NCBI GenBank assembly: GCA_030685065.1
Contig: JAUXQH010000022.1
Location: 1 to 64,000 of the forward strand
Source: Pseudomonadota bacterium
GTDB lineage: Bacteria > Myxococcota_A > UBA796 > SXON01
Length of the DNA: 64,000 bases
Reading direction: 5' to 3'
A model generated the notes under the pieces. The model did no database searches, had not been told where the DNA came from, and saw only the letters and a program-made list of their open reading frames with translations. The translations under genes were made by a program, and so were the position numbers. Position 1 is the stretch's first letter; each line of letters begins with the position of its first letter. Below are positions 9,705 through 17,155 of the stretch, in pieces.

Positions 9705-10075
9705 GCCGCCGCGCCGCCTTCCTCCTCACGCCGCTCCTCGCGTGCGCCCCACCCGCGTTCGAGCGCGGCGCGAACGGATGCTACCCGTCCTGGCAGGCGG
9801 GGGTGCCCGATCAGGTCTCCTCGAACTGCCGGTATCTGGCGTCTTGCGGCGTCACGGAGGACGGCTACGACCTCTGCACGGCGGCCGCCGGCAAGCGGTA
9901 CACGTTCGAAGCCACCTGCTTCGACGGGTGCATCCTCGGCGATTGTGTGGATGCCTGGACGGCGGCCGCCGAGCGCTGCGAGTCGGCAGGCGTGGGCGCC
10001 GACGATCCCGAGGTGCGCGACATGCTGGCCGCGTGCGACGGGCTCTACGTCGGGCCGCCCTGCCTCGCGCGGTGA
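9701..10075 (+). CDS. Small Cys-rich lipoprotein, paralogue 2
   Basis: 124 residues. The ATG at 9701 overlaps the upstream stop (ATGA), so the two are translationally coupled. P-L-L-A-C15 is a good lipobox. The body repeats the Cys pattern of the preceding protein: C-R-Y-L-A-S-C, E-D-G-Y-D-L-C, C-F-D-G-C-I-L-G-D-C and A-A-C-D-G-L. The pair arose by tandem duplication and probably forms related disulphide-stabilised folds, one lipid-anchored. Function unknown. Confidence 0.75.
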   Translation: MSRRAAFLLTPLLACAPPAFERGANGCYPSWQAGVPDQVSSNCRYLASCGVTEDGYDLCTAAAGKRYTFEATCFDGCILGDCVDAWTAAAERCESAGVGADDPEVRDMLAACDGLYVGPPCLAR

Positions 10076-10219
10076 GAGAACCGCACGCTGCGGCGCGATC
10101 GGCGCCGTCGATAGACGGAGAAGCCCGCGGTCGAAGCTCCGGCCCGACGGACGCCGACGGCGTCTCGCACGATCGCCACGGGTGGCTCGGCGGCCCCATC
10201 CCCTCCGCCCGACACAGAC

Positions 10220-10270
10220 CGGACGAATGTCGCCCGCTCGAATCGAGCGCCCGACAATTGTCCGCTTTTT
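10220..10270 (+). terminator. 45-nt palindrome followed by T5, candidate terminator (copy A)
   Basis: The palindrome runs from CGGACG at 10220 to TTGTCCG ending at 10264, with arms of about 22 bp containing four internal mismatches and a centre of TCGAATCGA. It is followed by CTTTTT at 10265-10270. The structure suits an intrinsic terminator for the Cys-rich gene pair. The same palindrome recurs at 10344, so it also belongs to a repeat family. Confidence 0.55.
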
Positions 10271-10343
10271 ATCCATCGGCCTAGACAATTGTCACCTGCT
10301 CGCCTCGTGCTGGCTGGGAATCGTCCCGCGACGGCGCCGAAAC

Positions 10344-10388
10344 CGGACAAATGTCGCCGGCTCGAATCGAGCGCGCGAGAATTGTCCG
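10344..10388. repeat. 45-nt palindromic repeat, copy B
   Basis: Second copy of the 10220-10264 palindrome at a 124-bp offset, sharing the arms CGGAC, AATGTCGCC and the centre GCTCGAATCGAGC. Between the copies, at 10284-10293, lies GACAATTGTC, a perfect 10-bp palindrome matching the distal arm. It is followed by sequence resembling the start of another degenerate copy. Confidence 0.8.
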
Positions 10389-10504
10389 GTTCGCCGCGGC
10401 CTGGACGAGCTGTGCGTCGGCCGGCCCTCCGCGGAGAACCGGACGCGCAGGGGTGCGGTCGAGCCGGGCGCGGGAAGTCACCGGCCCTCCAGGCTACTGG
10501 GCCC

Positions 10505-11407
10505 TCAGTCGCAGGACACCAGCACGCGCTCGGGCAGGTCAATCAAGACGAATTGGTCGATCCTCCCCTGGATGCTCGCCTCGACCTCGCTCGCGAACAC
10601 GTGGTCCGAATCGCTCGCGTCGAGGCAGGGGGCCCCGTCGAGCAACGCGGTCGCCTGCGCCCACATCATCGCGACCTCGAAGCCGTGCGCCCCGGTGAGA
10701 TCCATGTCGCACGCGGGCTCCGGCCAGGAGCCGCAGTCGACGTGCGGCACGTACGGTTCGAGCGCGTGGTCCGACTCGTGGGCGATCACCCATGCCGCGC
10801 CGGATGCGGCGTAGGGATCCTCCGCGTACGGGAAGTCGGGGTCGATCGAGCGCGGGAGGTACAGCACGTCGTCCGACGAGCCGAGGCCGGCGCTCGCCAG
10901 GAGGAAGTCCGGCGGCAGGACATCCAGCCCTCGGATCCTCGTGGCGACCAGATCGTAGAGCACCTGTGCCAAGGGCGCGCCCTCGTCGAGGCCCCGCGCG
11001 GCCGCGGCGTCCCCCACGACGGCCACCCACTTTGCGTCGACATAAGGGCCCTCGTCGAGCGCGCCTACCGCGCCGAAGTCGGCGCCAGCCAGCCAGTAGA
11101 GCCCCCAGATGGCCACCGGCAGCCCGTCCATCGGCTCCTCCGCGAACCGGGCAGCCCCCACGTACGCTCCGAGGTCGGCGCCGCCGTCGAACGCCGTGAG
11201 CAGCACGTCCGGGTCTCCGTGGACGTCTCGGAGCAGCTGGGCGGCGCAGTCTCCATCGACCGAGAGCCCGTTCCGCGCCCCGTCCGTGGGGAGCACCACC
11301 GCCCACTCCACGGTCTCCCCCTCGTCGAATCCGCACGTGGCCCTCGCCGTCGTCCATGGGTCGGGCGCGCACGCCGTCAGGAACATCATCAGCAAGGGGC
11401 GCTTCAT
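10505..11407 (-). CDS. Lipoprotein with HExxH motif, putative metallopeptidase
   Basis: 300 residues from the ATG at 11407; F-L-T-A-C13 is a lipobox. A-W-V-I-A-H210-E211-S-D-H214-A-L fits the zincin signature with hydrophobic residues before and after it. A possible third ligand lies in the downstream G-A-H-G-F-E segment. Several Cys pairs fit an extracytoplasmic fold. It matches no peptidase family I can name, so catalytic activity is inferred from the motif only. A metal-binding non-enzyme is an alternative. Confidence 0.7.
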   Translation of the reverse strand: MKRPLLMMFLTACAPDPWTTARATCGFDEGETVEWAVVLPTDGARNGLSVDGDCAAQLLRDVHGDPDVLLTAFDGGADLGAYVGAARFAEEPMDGLPVAIWGLYWLAGADFGAVGALDEGPYVDAKWVAVVGDAAAARGLDEGAPLAQVLYDLVATRIRGLDVLPPDFLLASAGLGSSDDVLYLPRSIDPDFPYAEDPYAASGAAWVIAHESDHALEPYVPHVDCGSWPEPACDMDLTGAHGFEVAMMWAQATALLDGAPCLDASDSDHVFASEVEASIQGRIDQFVLIDLPERVLVSCD

Positions 11408-11465
11408 CGCCCCGAATGTACCGCGGGCGCATCGCGTCGCAACCGCGACATGAATGGCGCGTCGC

Positions 11466-12260
11466 CTACACCGCCTCCCGCGGCACCACCCACCCCCCCG
11501 CCCCGGGGATCGTCGTGAGCACATACGCCTCGGTCAGCCCGATCTCCGCGATGGTACGGGTCACGAAGTAGCCGATGCAGCAGGCCAGGAGCCCGAGCGC
11601 GCTGAACAGATCCGTCACGGCGACGAACACCCCGATTCGGAGGCGGTGGCCGCGCGCCAGCTCCCAGCTCCGATCGAGCGCCCCCACCGGGCCGAGGCCG
11701 TCGAGGGCGACCGCGTGGTCCCCGAGCGCGAGGCCGAGCCACACGTAGACGACCACCGGCAGCACGGTCAGCAGCATGACCACCACGCCGAGCGAGGCCA
11801 TCGCGTCGATCTCCTGCGAGGAGCCGAGCGCCACCAGGGCGCCGCCGGGGATCGCCGCGACCGCGGTCGTGCCGAGCAGGATGAGGCGGTTCAGGAGCCG
11901 CCAGCCGAGCATGCGAAAGAATGCGTCCCCCCCCGCGAAGAGCAGGCCGACGGAGTCCGCGCCGGTCTCCAGCACCGTGCGCTGGAGGCGGATCCAGCCG
12001 ACCACGAACCAGCAACGCACGACGAACATGACGATCCCCAGCAGCGCGGAGATCCACACGAGGCTGACGAGGAGCCGCGCCTGGGCAGCATCCATGCGCT
12101 GCGTGATCTCGGACAGGTCGCCGCCGCCGCCGCTACCCGAGCACGAGTCGATCACGAACAGCAGGAACCCGCCGAGCAGGAGCCCCACCGGCGCCCGCTG
12201 GAGCGCGTCGGCGCCGTGCCGAAGCGCCCGCATCGGTGAAAAAGCCTCGTCGATGTCCAT
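11466..12260 (-). CDS. Polytopic membrane protein of unknown function
   Basis: 264 residues, ATG at 12260. Five to six hydrophobic segments, with a Gly/Ser-rich loop after the first and a long soluble loop between segments two and three. The organisation (F-F-R-M-L-G-W-R-L-L-N-R, ending in an R-S-W-E-L-A-R-G segment followed by two helices) resembles DUF-type, glycerophosphodiesterase-membrane-domain-like proteins of envelope maintenance, but the match is loose. Its last 92 bases are duplicated beside vapBC. It is divergent from dapC with a 100-bp gap. Confidence 0.75.
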   Translation of the reverse strand: MDIDEAFSPMRALRHGADALQRAPVGLLLGGFLLFVIDSCSGSGGGGDLSEITQRMDAAQARLLVSLVWISALLGIVMFVVRCWFVVGWIRLQRTVLETGADSVGLLFAGGDAFFRMLGWRLLNRLILLGTTAVAAIPGGALVALGSSQEIDAMASLGVVVMLLTVLPVVVYVWLGLALGDHAVALDGLGPVGALDRSWELARGHRLRIGVFVAVTDLFSALGLLACCIGYFVTRTIAEIGLTEAYVLTTIPGAGGWVVPREAV

Positions 12261-12360
12261 GGATCCCTCGCGTCGAGCCTACCCCGGGCTCGTCCGGCGG
12301 GCCCGGCGTAGCTTCGCGCGCGGGGGGCGACAAGAGAGCGGCGCGGCAATAGGGCAGCGC

Positions 12361-13506
12361 GTGCGCCCCAATCCCCGCCTCGGCCAGCTTCCGACCTACC
12401 CCACCGTCGCCCTCGATCGGGTGCGCGACCGTCTCCGCGCGGAAGGCCGCCCGGTCTACGACTTCGGCACCGGCGACCCCACCGAGCCGACGCCGGCGTT
12501 CATTCGCGAGGCGCTCCGCACGTCGGTCCCGGACAACTGTCGGTATCCGACCGTGCTCGGCGAGCCCGACGTGCGCGAGGCCTTCGCGGGGTACGCACAG
12601 CGCCGCCTCGGCATCTCTCTCGATCCCGCGACCGAGATCCTGCCCACCGCCGGCAGCAAGGAGGCCGTGTTCCACCTGCCCCTGCTGGTCATCGATCCCG
12701 ACGCCCCCGATCGGGGCGTGATCTTCCCGGACCCCGGCTACTCGGTCTACTACCGGGGCGCGGTGCTCGCGGGCGGCGAGCCAATCCCGCAGCGCCTCTC
12801 GGGTGACTTCGTGCAGCGCATCTGGGAGATGCCGGACGAGGTGCTCCGGCGCACCCGGATGGTGTGGATCAACACGCCGCACAACCCGTGCGGCGCGGTG
12901 ATGTCCCACGAAGATCTGCGTCGCACCTGGGAGGTTTGTCAGGCCCACGACATCCTGCTCGTGTCGGACGAGTGCTACGTCGACACGTGGTTCGACGAGC
13001 CGCCGCCGTCCATCCTCCAGGTCGCGCGGGAGGGCGTGCTGGCGATCTTCAGCCTGTCGAAGCGCAGCGGCATGACCGGCTATCGATCCGGGATCGTCGC
13101 CGGTGATCCGGCGGTGATGCGCAAGCTGCGCGAGCTGCGGGCCAACCCGGGCCTCGCCCCGCAGGACTTCGTGAATGCCGCCGCCGCCGCGGCCTGGGCG
13201 GACGACGACCACGCGGAGGAGCGCCGCCACATCTTCTCGGCCAAGCGCAAGATCCTCCTCGATTTTCTTCGGGAGGCGGGGCTCGACGTCGTCGCGAGCG
13301 CGGCGAGCTTCTACCTCTGGGTGCGCGCCCCGAGCGGCACCACCGGCATGCAATACGCCGAAAAGCTGCTCGAAGCCGGGATCCTGACCTACCCGGGGGC
13401 GTCGTTCGCGGTGACGTCCGCGGGGGACGACTACGTGCGCCTCGCGCTGGTCCCCGACGTGGAGACGTGTCGGCAGGCAGTCGCCGCGTGGCGGGCGATC
13501 CTGTAG
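12361..13506 (+). CDS. dapC: Succinyldiaminopimelate aminotransferase (class I/II, PLP)
   Basis: 381 residues from the GTG at 12361; the frame is open upstream but there it overlaps the divergent membrane gene. Fold-type I aminotransferase features are clear: F-G-T-G-D-P-T near the N-terminus, N-T-P-H-N-P-C-G (Asn/Pro block), S-D-E-C-Y and the PLP lysine in S-L-S-K234-R-S-G-M-T-G-Y-R, then a late Arg-containing segment. The position directly before dapD and dapE makes N-succinyl-LL-2,6-diaminopimelate:2-oxoglutarate aminotransferase the best assignment. By sequence alone it could be a general alanine/aspartate-type enzyme. Cytoplasmic, lysine/peptidoglycan precursor synthesis. Confidence 0.85.
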   Translation: MRPNPRLGQLPTYPTVALDRVRDRLRAEGRPVYDFGTGDPTEPTPAFIREALRTSVPDNCRYPTVLGEPDVREAFAGYAQRRLGISLDPATEILPTAGSKEAVFHLPLLVIDPDAPDRGVIFPDPGYSVYYRGAVLAGGEPIPQRLSGDFVQRIWEMPDEVLRRTRMVWINTPHNPCGAVMSHEDLRRTWEVCQAHDILLVSDECYVDTWFDEPPPSILQVAREGVLAIFSLSKRSGMTGYRSGIVAGDPAVMRKLRELRANPGLAPQDFVNAAAAAAWADDDHAEERRHIFSAKRKILLDFLREAGLDVVASAASFYLWVRAPSGTTGMQYAEKLLEAGILTYPGASFAVTSAGDDYVRLALVPDVETCRQAVAAWRAIL

Positions 13507-13561
13507 GGTCCCTACAGCACGGCTGCCCGCCCGGTTAGGACGCTCCCTCCCGCCGAGGCCC

Positions 13562-14362
13562 ATGCTGTCATCGTCCGAGCTCGAGCGCCTGCGAAGCGGC
13601 GTGGACCAAGAGGATCCCGCCGCCGTAGAAGAAACCGTGGCCGCGCTCGACCGCGGCGAGCTCCGCGTCGCCGAGAAGATCGGCGGCGCGTGGGTGGTGA
13701 ACGCCTGGGTCAAGACCGCGATCCTCGCCTACTTCCGCCTGCGGAAGATGGAGACGATGGAGGTCGGCCCGTTCGAGTTCCACGACAAGATCCCGCTCAA
13801 GCGCGGGCTCGCCGCCGCGGGCGTGCGCGTCGTGCCGCCGGGGACCGTGCGGTACGGCTCGTTCATCGAGGCCGGCGCCATCGTGATGCCGGGCTTCGTG
13901 AACATCGGCGCCTACGTCGGCAGCGGCACCATGGTCGACACGTGGGCCACCGTCGGGAGCTGCGCCCAGATCGGGCGCAACGTGCACCTCTCCGGCGGCG
14001 TCGGCATCGGCGGCGTGCTGGAGCCCGCCTCGGCGCGCCCGGTGATCGTCGAGGATGGCGCGTTCATCGGGAGCCGGTGCGTCATCGTGGAGGGCGTGAT
14101 CGTCGAGGAAGAGGCCGTGCTCGGCGCCAACGTCGTGCTCACGTCGTCCACGCCCATCCTCGACGTGACGGGCCCGGAAGAGGTCCGCTACACCGGCCGC
14201 GTCCCGGCGCGCTCGGTGGTGGTCCCGGGAGTGCGGAACAAGCGCTTCCCGGCGGGCGAATACGGGCTGCCTTGCGCGCTCATCATCGGCACGCGAAAGC
14301 CGAGCACGGACAAGAAGGTGTCGCTGGAGGCCGCGCTTCGGGAGCACAGTGTCTCTGTCTAA
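13562..14362 (+). CDS. dapD: Tetrahydrodipicolinate N-succinyltransferase
   Basis: 266 residues, usual size for DapD. The N-terminal alpha domain includes E-K-I-G-G-A-W-V-V-N-A-W-V-K. The remainder is a left-handed beta-helix of hexapeptide repeats (F-I-E-A-G-A-I-V-M-P-G-F-V-N-I-G-A-Y-V), with the conserved M-V-D-T-W-A-T-V-G-S-C-A-Q-I-G and S-G-G-V-G-I-G-G-V-L-E-P segments. It transfers succinyl from succinyl-CoA to tetrahydrodipicolinate. The start is 55 bp after dapC, and the last codons lie inside a 15-bp tandem repeat that continues into dapE. Confidence 0.95.
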   Translation: MLSSSELERLRSGVDQEDPAAVEETVAALDRGELRVAEKIGGAWVVNAWVKTAILAYFRLRKMETMEVGPFEFHDKIPLKRGLAAAGVRVVPPGTVRYGSFIEAGAIVMPGFVNIGAYVGSGTMVDTWATVGSCAQIGRNVHLSGGVGIGGVLEPASARPVIVEDGAFIGSRCVIVEGVIVEEEAVLGANVVLTSSTPILDVTGPEEVRYTGRVPARSVVVPGVRNKRFPAGEYGLPCALIIGTRKPSTDKKVSLEAALREHSVSV

Positions 14363-15515
14363 GGGGTCTCTATCCAAGGGGTCTCTGTCCGAGGGGTCTC
14401 TGTCCGACGACGCCCACGCCCGCGTCGAGGCGCTGACCCTGGCGCTCTGCGCCATCCCCAGCGTCACCGGGAACGAGGCGGCGTGCGCCGCGTGGATCGA
14501 GGCGGCGCTCCGGCCGACGGGGCTCACCCTCTCCCGCGTCGGCGCCACCGTGCTCGCGCGTGGGCCGGATCGCGGGCGGCCGCTGCTGCTGCTCGTCGGG
14601 CACACCGACACCGTTCCGCCCGCCCGCCCCGCGGAGGGCGGCACGGAGGGCGTGATGGAGGCGCCCCGCCGGGAGGGATCGCGCATCGTCGGGCTCGGCG
14701 CGAGCGACATGAAGGGCGGGCTCGCGGTCATGCTGACGCTCGCCGAGCGGCTCGACTTCGCGGCGCTGCCCTGGGACGTGGGGATGGTGTTCTACGACCG
14801 CGAGGAGGGCCCGTGGGCCGAGAGCGGCCTCGGCCCCACGCTGGACGCCGCGCCCTGGCTCAAGACCGCCGCGCTCGCCTTCTGCCTGGAGCCCTCGGAC
14901 AACGACGTGCAGGTGGGCTGCCTCGGCACGCTGCACGCGGAGATCACGTTCGTCGGCCGCGCGGCGCACTCGGCGCGCCCCTGGCAGGGCGTCAACGCGA
15001 TCCACGCCGCGGGGGGCCTGCTCATGGCGCTCGGCGCGCTCGCCCCGGTCGACGTGTGGTGCGGCGAGCACCTCTTCCGCGAGGTGAAGAGCGCCACCCT
15101 CGCGAGCGGCGGGCGCGTTCGGAACGTGATCCCCGACCGCTTCCTCGTGAACGTCAACTTCCGCTTCGCGCCCGGCCGCTCGGTCGACGACGCCGAGGCC
15201 GACCTCCGCGCGTTCGTCGCCGCGTCGTTACCGCCGGGAGCGCCCGCCCCCGAGATCCTGATCACCGAGCGCGCGCCCTCCGGCCGCGTCGTCACCGACA
15301 ACGTGCATCTCCAGCGCTTCCTCGCGCAGACCGGGAACGCGGTGACCGCGAAGCAGGCGTGGACCGACGTGGCGCGCCTCTCCGACGCCGGCGTGGACGC
15401 CGTCAACTTCGGGCCGGGATGCTCCGCGCAGGCCCACCAGGCCGGCGAATACGCGGAGGTCGGGCTCCTTCACGCCGCCTACGACCAGCTCGCGCACCTG
15501 TTGAGCACCCCGTGA
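14349..15515 (+). CDS. dapE: Succinyl-diaminopimelate desuccinylase, M20 family
   Basis: 388 residues. The GTG at 14349 overlaps dapD by 14 bases and is preceded by GGGAG. M20 metallopeptidase features: G-H-T-D-T-V-P (His and Asp ligand/catalytic region), G-A-S-D-M-K-G-G (bridging Asp), D-R-E-E-G-P (catalytic Glu and ligand Glu), and a C-terminal His in C-S-A-Q-A-H-Q-A-G-E-Y. A lid domain lies between. It removes succinate from N-succinyl-LL-DAP. The first 18 residues (S-L-S-K-G repeated) come from the microsatellite and are absent from typical DapE, so translation might also begin later. Confidence 0.92.
   Translation: MSLSKGSLSKGSLSEGSLSDDAHARVEALTLALCAIPSVTGNEAACAAWIEAALRPTGLTLSRVGATVLARGPDRGRPLLLLVGHTDTVPPARPAEGGTEGVMEAPRREGSRIVGLGASDMKGGLAVMLTLAERLDFAALPWDVGMVFYDREEGPWAESGLGPTLDAAPWLKTAALAFCLEPSDNDVQVGCLGTLHAEITFVGRAAHSARPWQGVNAIHAAGGLLMALGALAPVDVWCGEHLFREVKSATLASGGRVRNVIPDRFLVNVNFRFAPGRSVDDAEADLRAFVAASLPPGAPAPEILITERAPSGRVVTDNVHLQRFLAQTGNAVTAKQAWTDVARLSDAGVDAVNFGPGCSAQAHQAGEYAEVGLLHAAYDQLAHLLSTP
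14352..14411 (+). repeat. 15-bp tandem repeat (4 copies) across the dapD/dapE junction
   Basis: Units at 14352, 14367, 14382 and 14397 follow TCTCTGTCCGAGGGG with small changes. The dapD stop codon lies in the first unit, and the later units encode S-L-S-K-G-type pentapeptides at the DapE N-terminus. Each of the first three units ends in AAGGGG or GAGGGG, a Shine-Dalgarno-like string, so copy number may tune dapE translation. Confidence 0.85.
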
Positions 15516-17155
15516 GCCCCCGCGGGCGCGAGAGCCTGCGCCCCGGCGAAGCCGGGCCCGTCGAGCTCGCCCGCGTCCGCACCGTCGCGAACCCACCCTA
15601 TTGGCTGGTGGCGGCGGCCGTGCTCGTCACGCTGCCCTTCCTCGGCAAGGCGCCCGCCATCGACGAGGAGGGCTACCTCTGGATCGCGGCCCACCTCGAC
15701 ACGATGCGCCCGTACGACTGGGTGCGGGCGTGGGCGCCGTACGATGGGCACGCCTACGCGTGGGCCCACCCGCCGCTGCACGTCCTGTGGCTGAAGCTCT
15801 GCTCCCTCGTGGCGCCGGAGCCGGGCGTCGCGCTCCGCGCCGTGGCGGGCCTGCCCTGGATCGTGCTGTTCGCCTGGAGCGTCGTGCGGCTCGCCGCGCG
15901 GACGTGTCGGCACCCCGATCTCGCCGCCGCCGTGTGGCTCGCGAGCCCGATCGTGCTGCTCGGCCTGCACGACACCTGGATGATCGATCTGCCCGCGGTC
16001 TCGCTCGCGACGTTCGCGATGGCCGCCTACCGCGAGGGCCTCGTCGACGAGCATCCCCCGTGGTTCATCGCGAGCGGCATCGCGCTCGGGCTCGCGATCG
16101 AGACGAAGTACTCGATGGCGGTGCTGGTGCCGGTGCTCGCGGTCCACATGGTGCGGCTCGGTCCGCGGCCGTGGTTGTGGGTGGCGATGTTCGTCGTGGT
16201 GGCCGCGGTGGAGGGGCCGCTCTGGGCGCTCTACGGCCGCCCGCACCCCTGGGAGGTGTGGGTGCGACGCCACGAGATCGAGGCGGGCGGGCTCGCCGGC
16301 CGCGCCCTCGGCACGCTCGTCCGCGGCGGGCTCCTGGCGCTGCCGCTCGTCCTGCTACGGGCGGATCCACGAATGCTCGCGGGCGGCCTGGCGCTCGGGC
16401 TCATGGCGCTCGTCGCCGCCCGCCCGGCCGAGATGCCCATCGTGACCTCGATGACGCTCGTCCTGCTCGCTGGCCTCGGCGGCGCCTTGCTCGTGCGGGC
16501 GATCGTCGCGTTGTTCCGCAGCCCGCTGAAGCGCCGCAAGGGGGACCGCGGCGATCCGCTCCTCCTCGGCGGGTGGTTCCTGGCGACCCTCCTCGGCGTC
16601 GTGTTGCTGCACAACTACGCGTCCGCCCGCTACCTGCTCCCGGCGGCCGCGCCCGTGGCGCTGATGCTCACCCGGAGCGGCGAAGAGGTGCCGTGGGGCA
16701 AGAACCTGCTGCGCGCCTCCGCGGTGCTCTCGGGTGCCGTCGCGCTCCTCCTTGCGGTGGCGGACTACCGCTTCGTCGCCGCGGGCGTCGAGGTCGCGCG
16801 GGCGGCCATCGTCGAGGCCGCTTCGGTGGGCGCGACGGGCGGGCGCTTCGCGGGGGAGTGGAGCTTCCGCGGCGAGATGGAGGCGGCCGGGTGGACACGC
16901 TACCGCCCCGACGAGGTGCTGCCCGCCGGCACCTGCGTCGTCATCGCCGAAAACGCGTCGCCCGGCGCGATGGACCTCGACGCGCTGGAGCCCTACCGCC
17001 ACGTCGCGTCCGTCGACACGTTTCCGGTGCGCGTAGTGGACCTCGACGCGGGAGTCGGCCTCTACGCCGAGACGCTCGGCGCGCTGCCCTTCGGATGGGG
17101 GCGGGGGCCGTTGGAGGGGGCGACCGTCTACCGGGTGAGGGGAGTGTTGCCGTGA
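15512..17155 (+). CDS. Polytopic GT-C family glycosyltransferase
   Basis: 547 residues from the GTG at 15512, which overlaps the dapE stop (GTGA). After a short hydrophilic N-terminus there are about ten hydrophobic segments and a C-terminal soluble domain. The first periplasmic loop contains the acidic D-E-E-G-Y motif expected for GT39/GT83-type enzymes that use polyprenyl-phosphate sugars. It is not closely alike to the GT-C-like protein at 3208-4812. Coupling to dapE and to the next rhomboid gene puts it in the same transcription unit. An envelope-assembly role shared with diaminopimelate supply is a reasonable inference. The substrate is unknown. Confidence 0.78.
   Translation: MSPRGRESLRPGEAGPVELARVRTVANPPYWLVAAAVLVTLPFLGKAPAIDEEGYLWIAAHLDTMRPYDWVRAWAPYDGHAYAWAHPPLHVLWLKLCSLVAPEPGVALRAVAGLPWIVLFAWSVVRLAARTCRHPDLAAAVWLASPIVLLGLHDTWMIDLPAVSLATFAMAAYREGLVDEHPPWFIASGIALGLAIETKYSMAVLVPVLAVHMVRLGPRPWLWVAMFVVVAAVEGPLWALYGRPHPWEVWVRRHEIEAGGLAGRALGTLVRGGLLALPLVLLRADPRMLAGGLALGLMALVAARPAEMPIVTSMTLVLLAGLGGALLVRAIVALFRSPLKRRKGDRGDPLLLGGWFLATLLGVVLLHNYASARYLLPAAAPVALMLTRSGEEVPWGKNLLRASAVLSGAVALLLAVADYRFVAAGVEVARAAIVEAASVGATGGRFAGEWSFRGEMEAAGWTRYRPDEVLPAGTCVVIAENASPGAMDLDALEPYRHVASVDTFPVRVVDLDAGVGLYAETLGALPFGWGRGPLEGATVYRVRGVLP

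Larger units (their letters stand above)
10076..10504. other. Gene-free interval between convergent genes, with palindromes
   Basis: This 429-bp stretch lies between the convergent Cys-rich gene pair and the HExxH lipoprotein gene. It holds two copies of a 45-nt palindrome and a separate GACAATTGTC palindrome. Short open frames crossing it on both strands are products of the repeats and are not supported as genes. Confidence 0.8.

Noticed and set aside
12361..13506. Assignment of dapC as alanine or aspartate aminotransferase
   Set aside because: Not excluded by sequence, but gene order dapC-dapD-dapE makes the lysine-pathway role much more likely.
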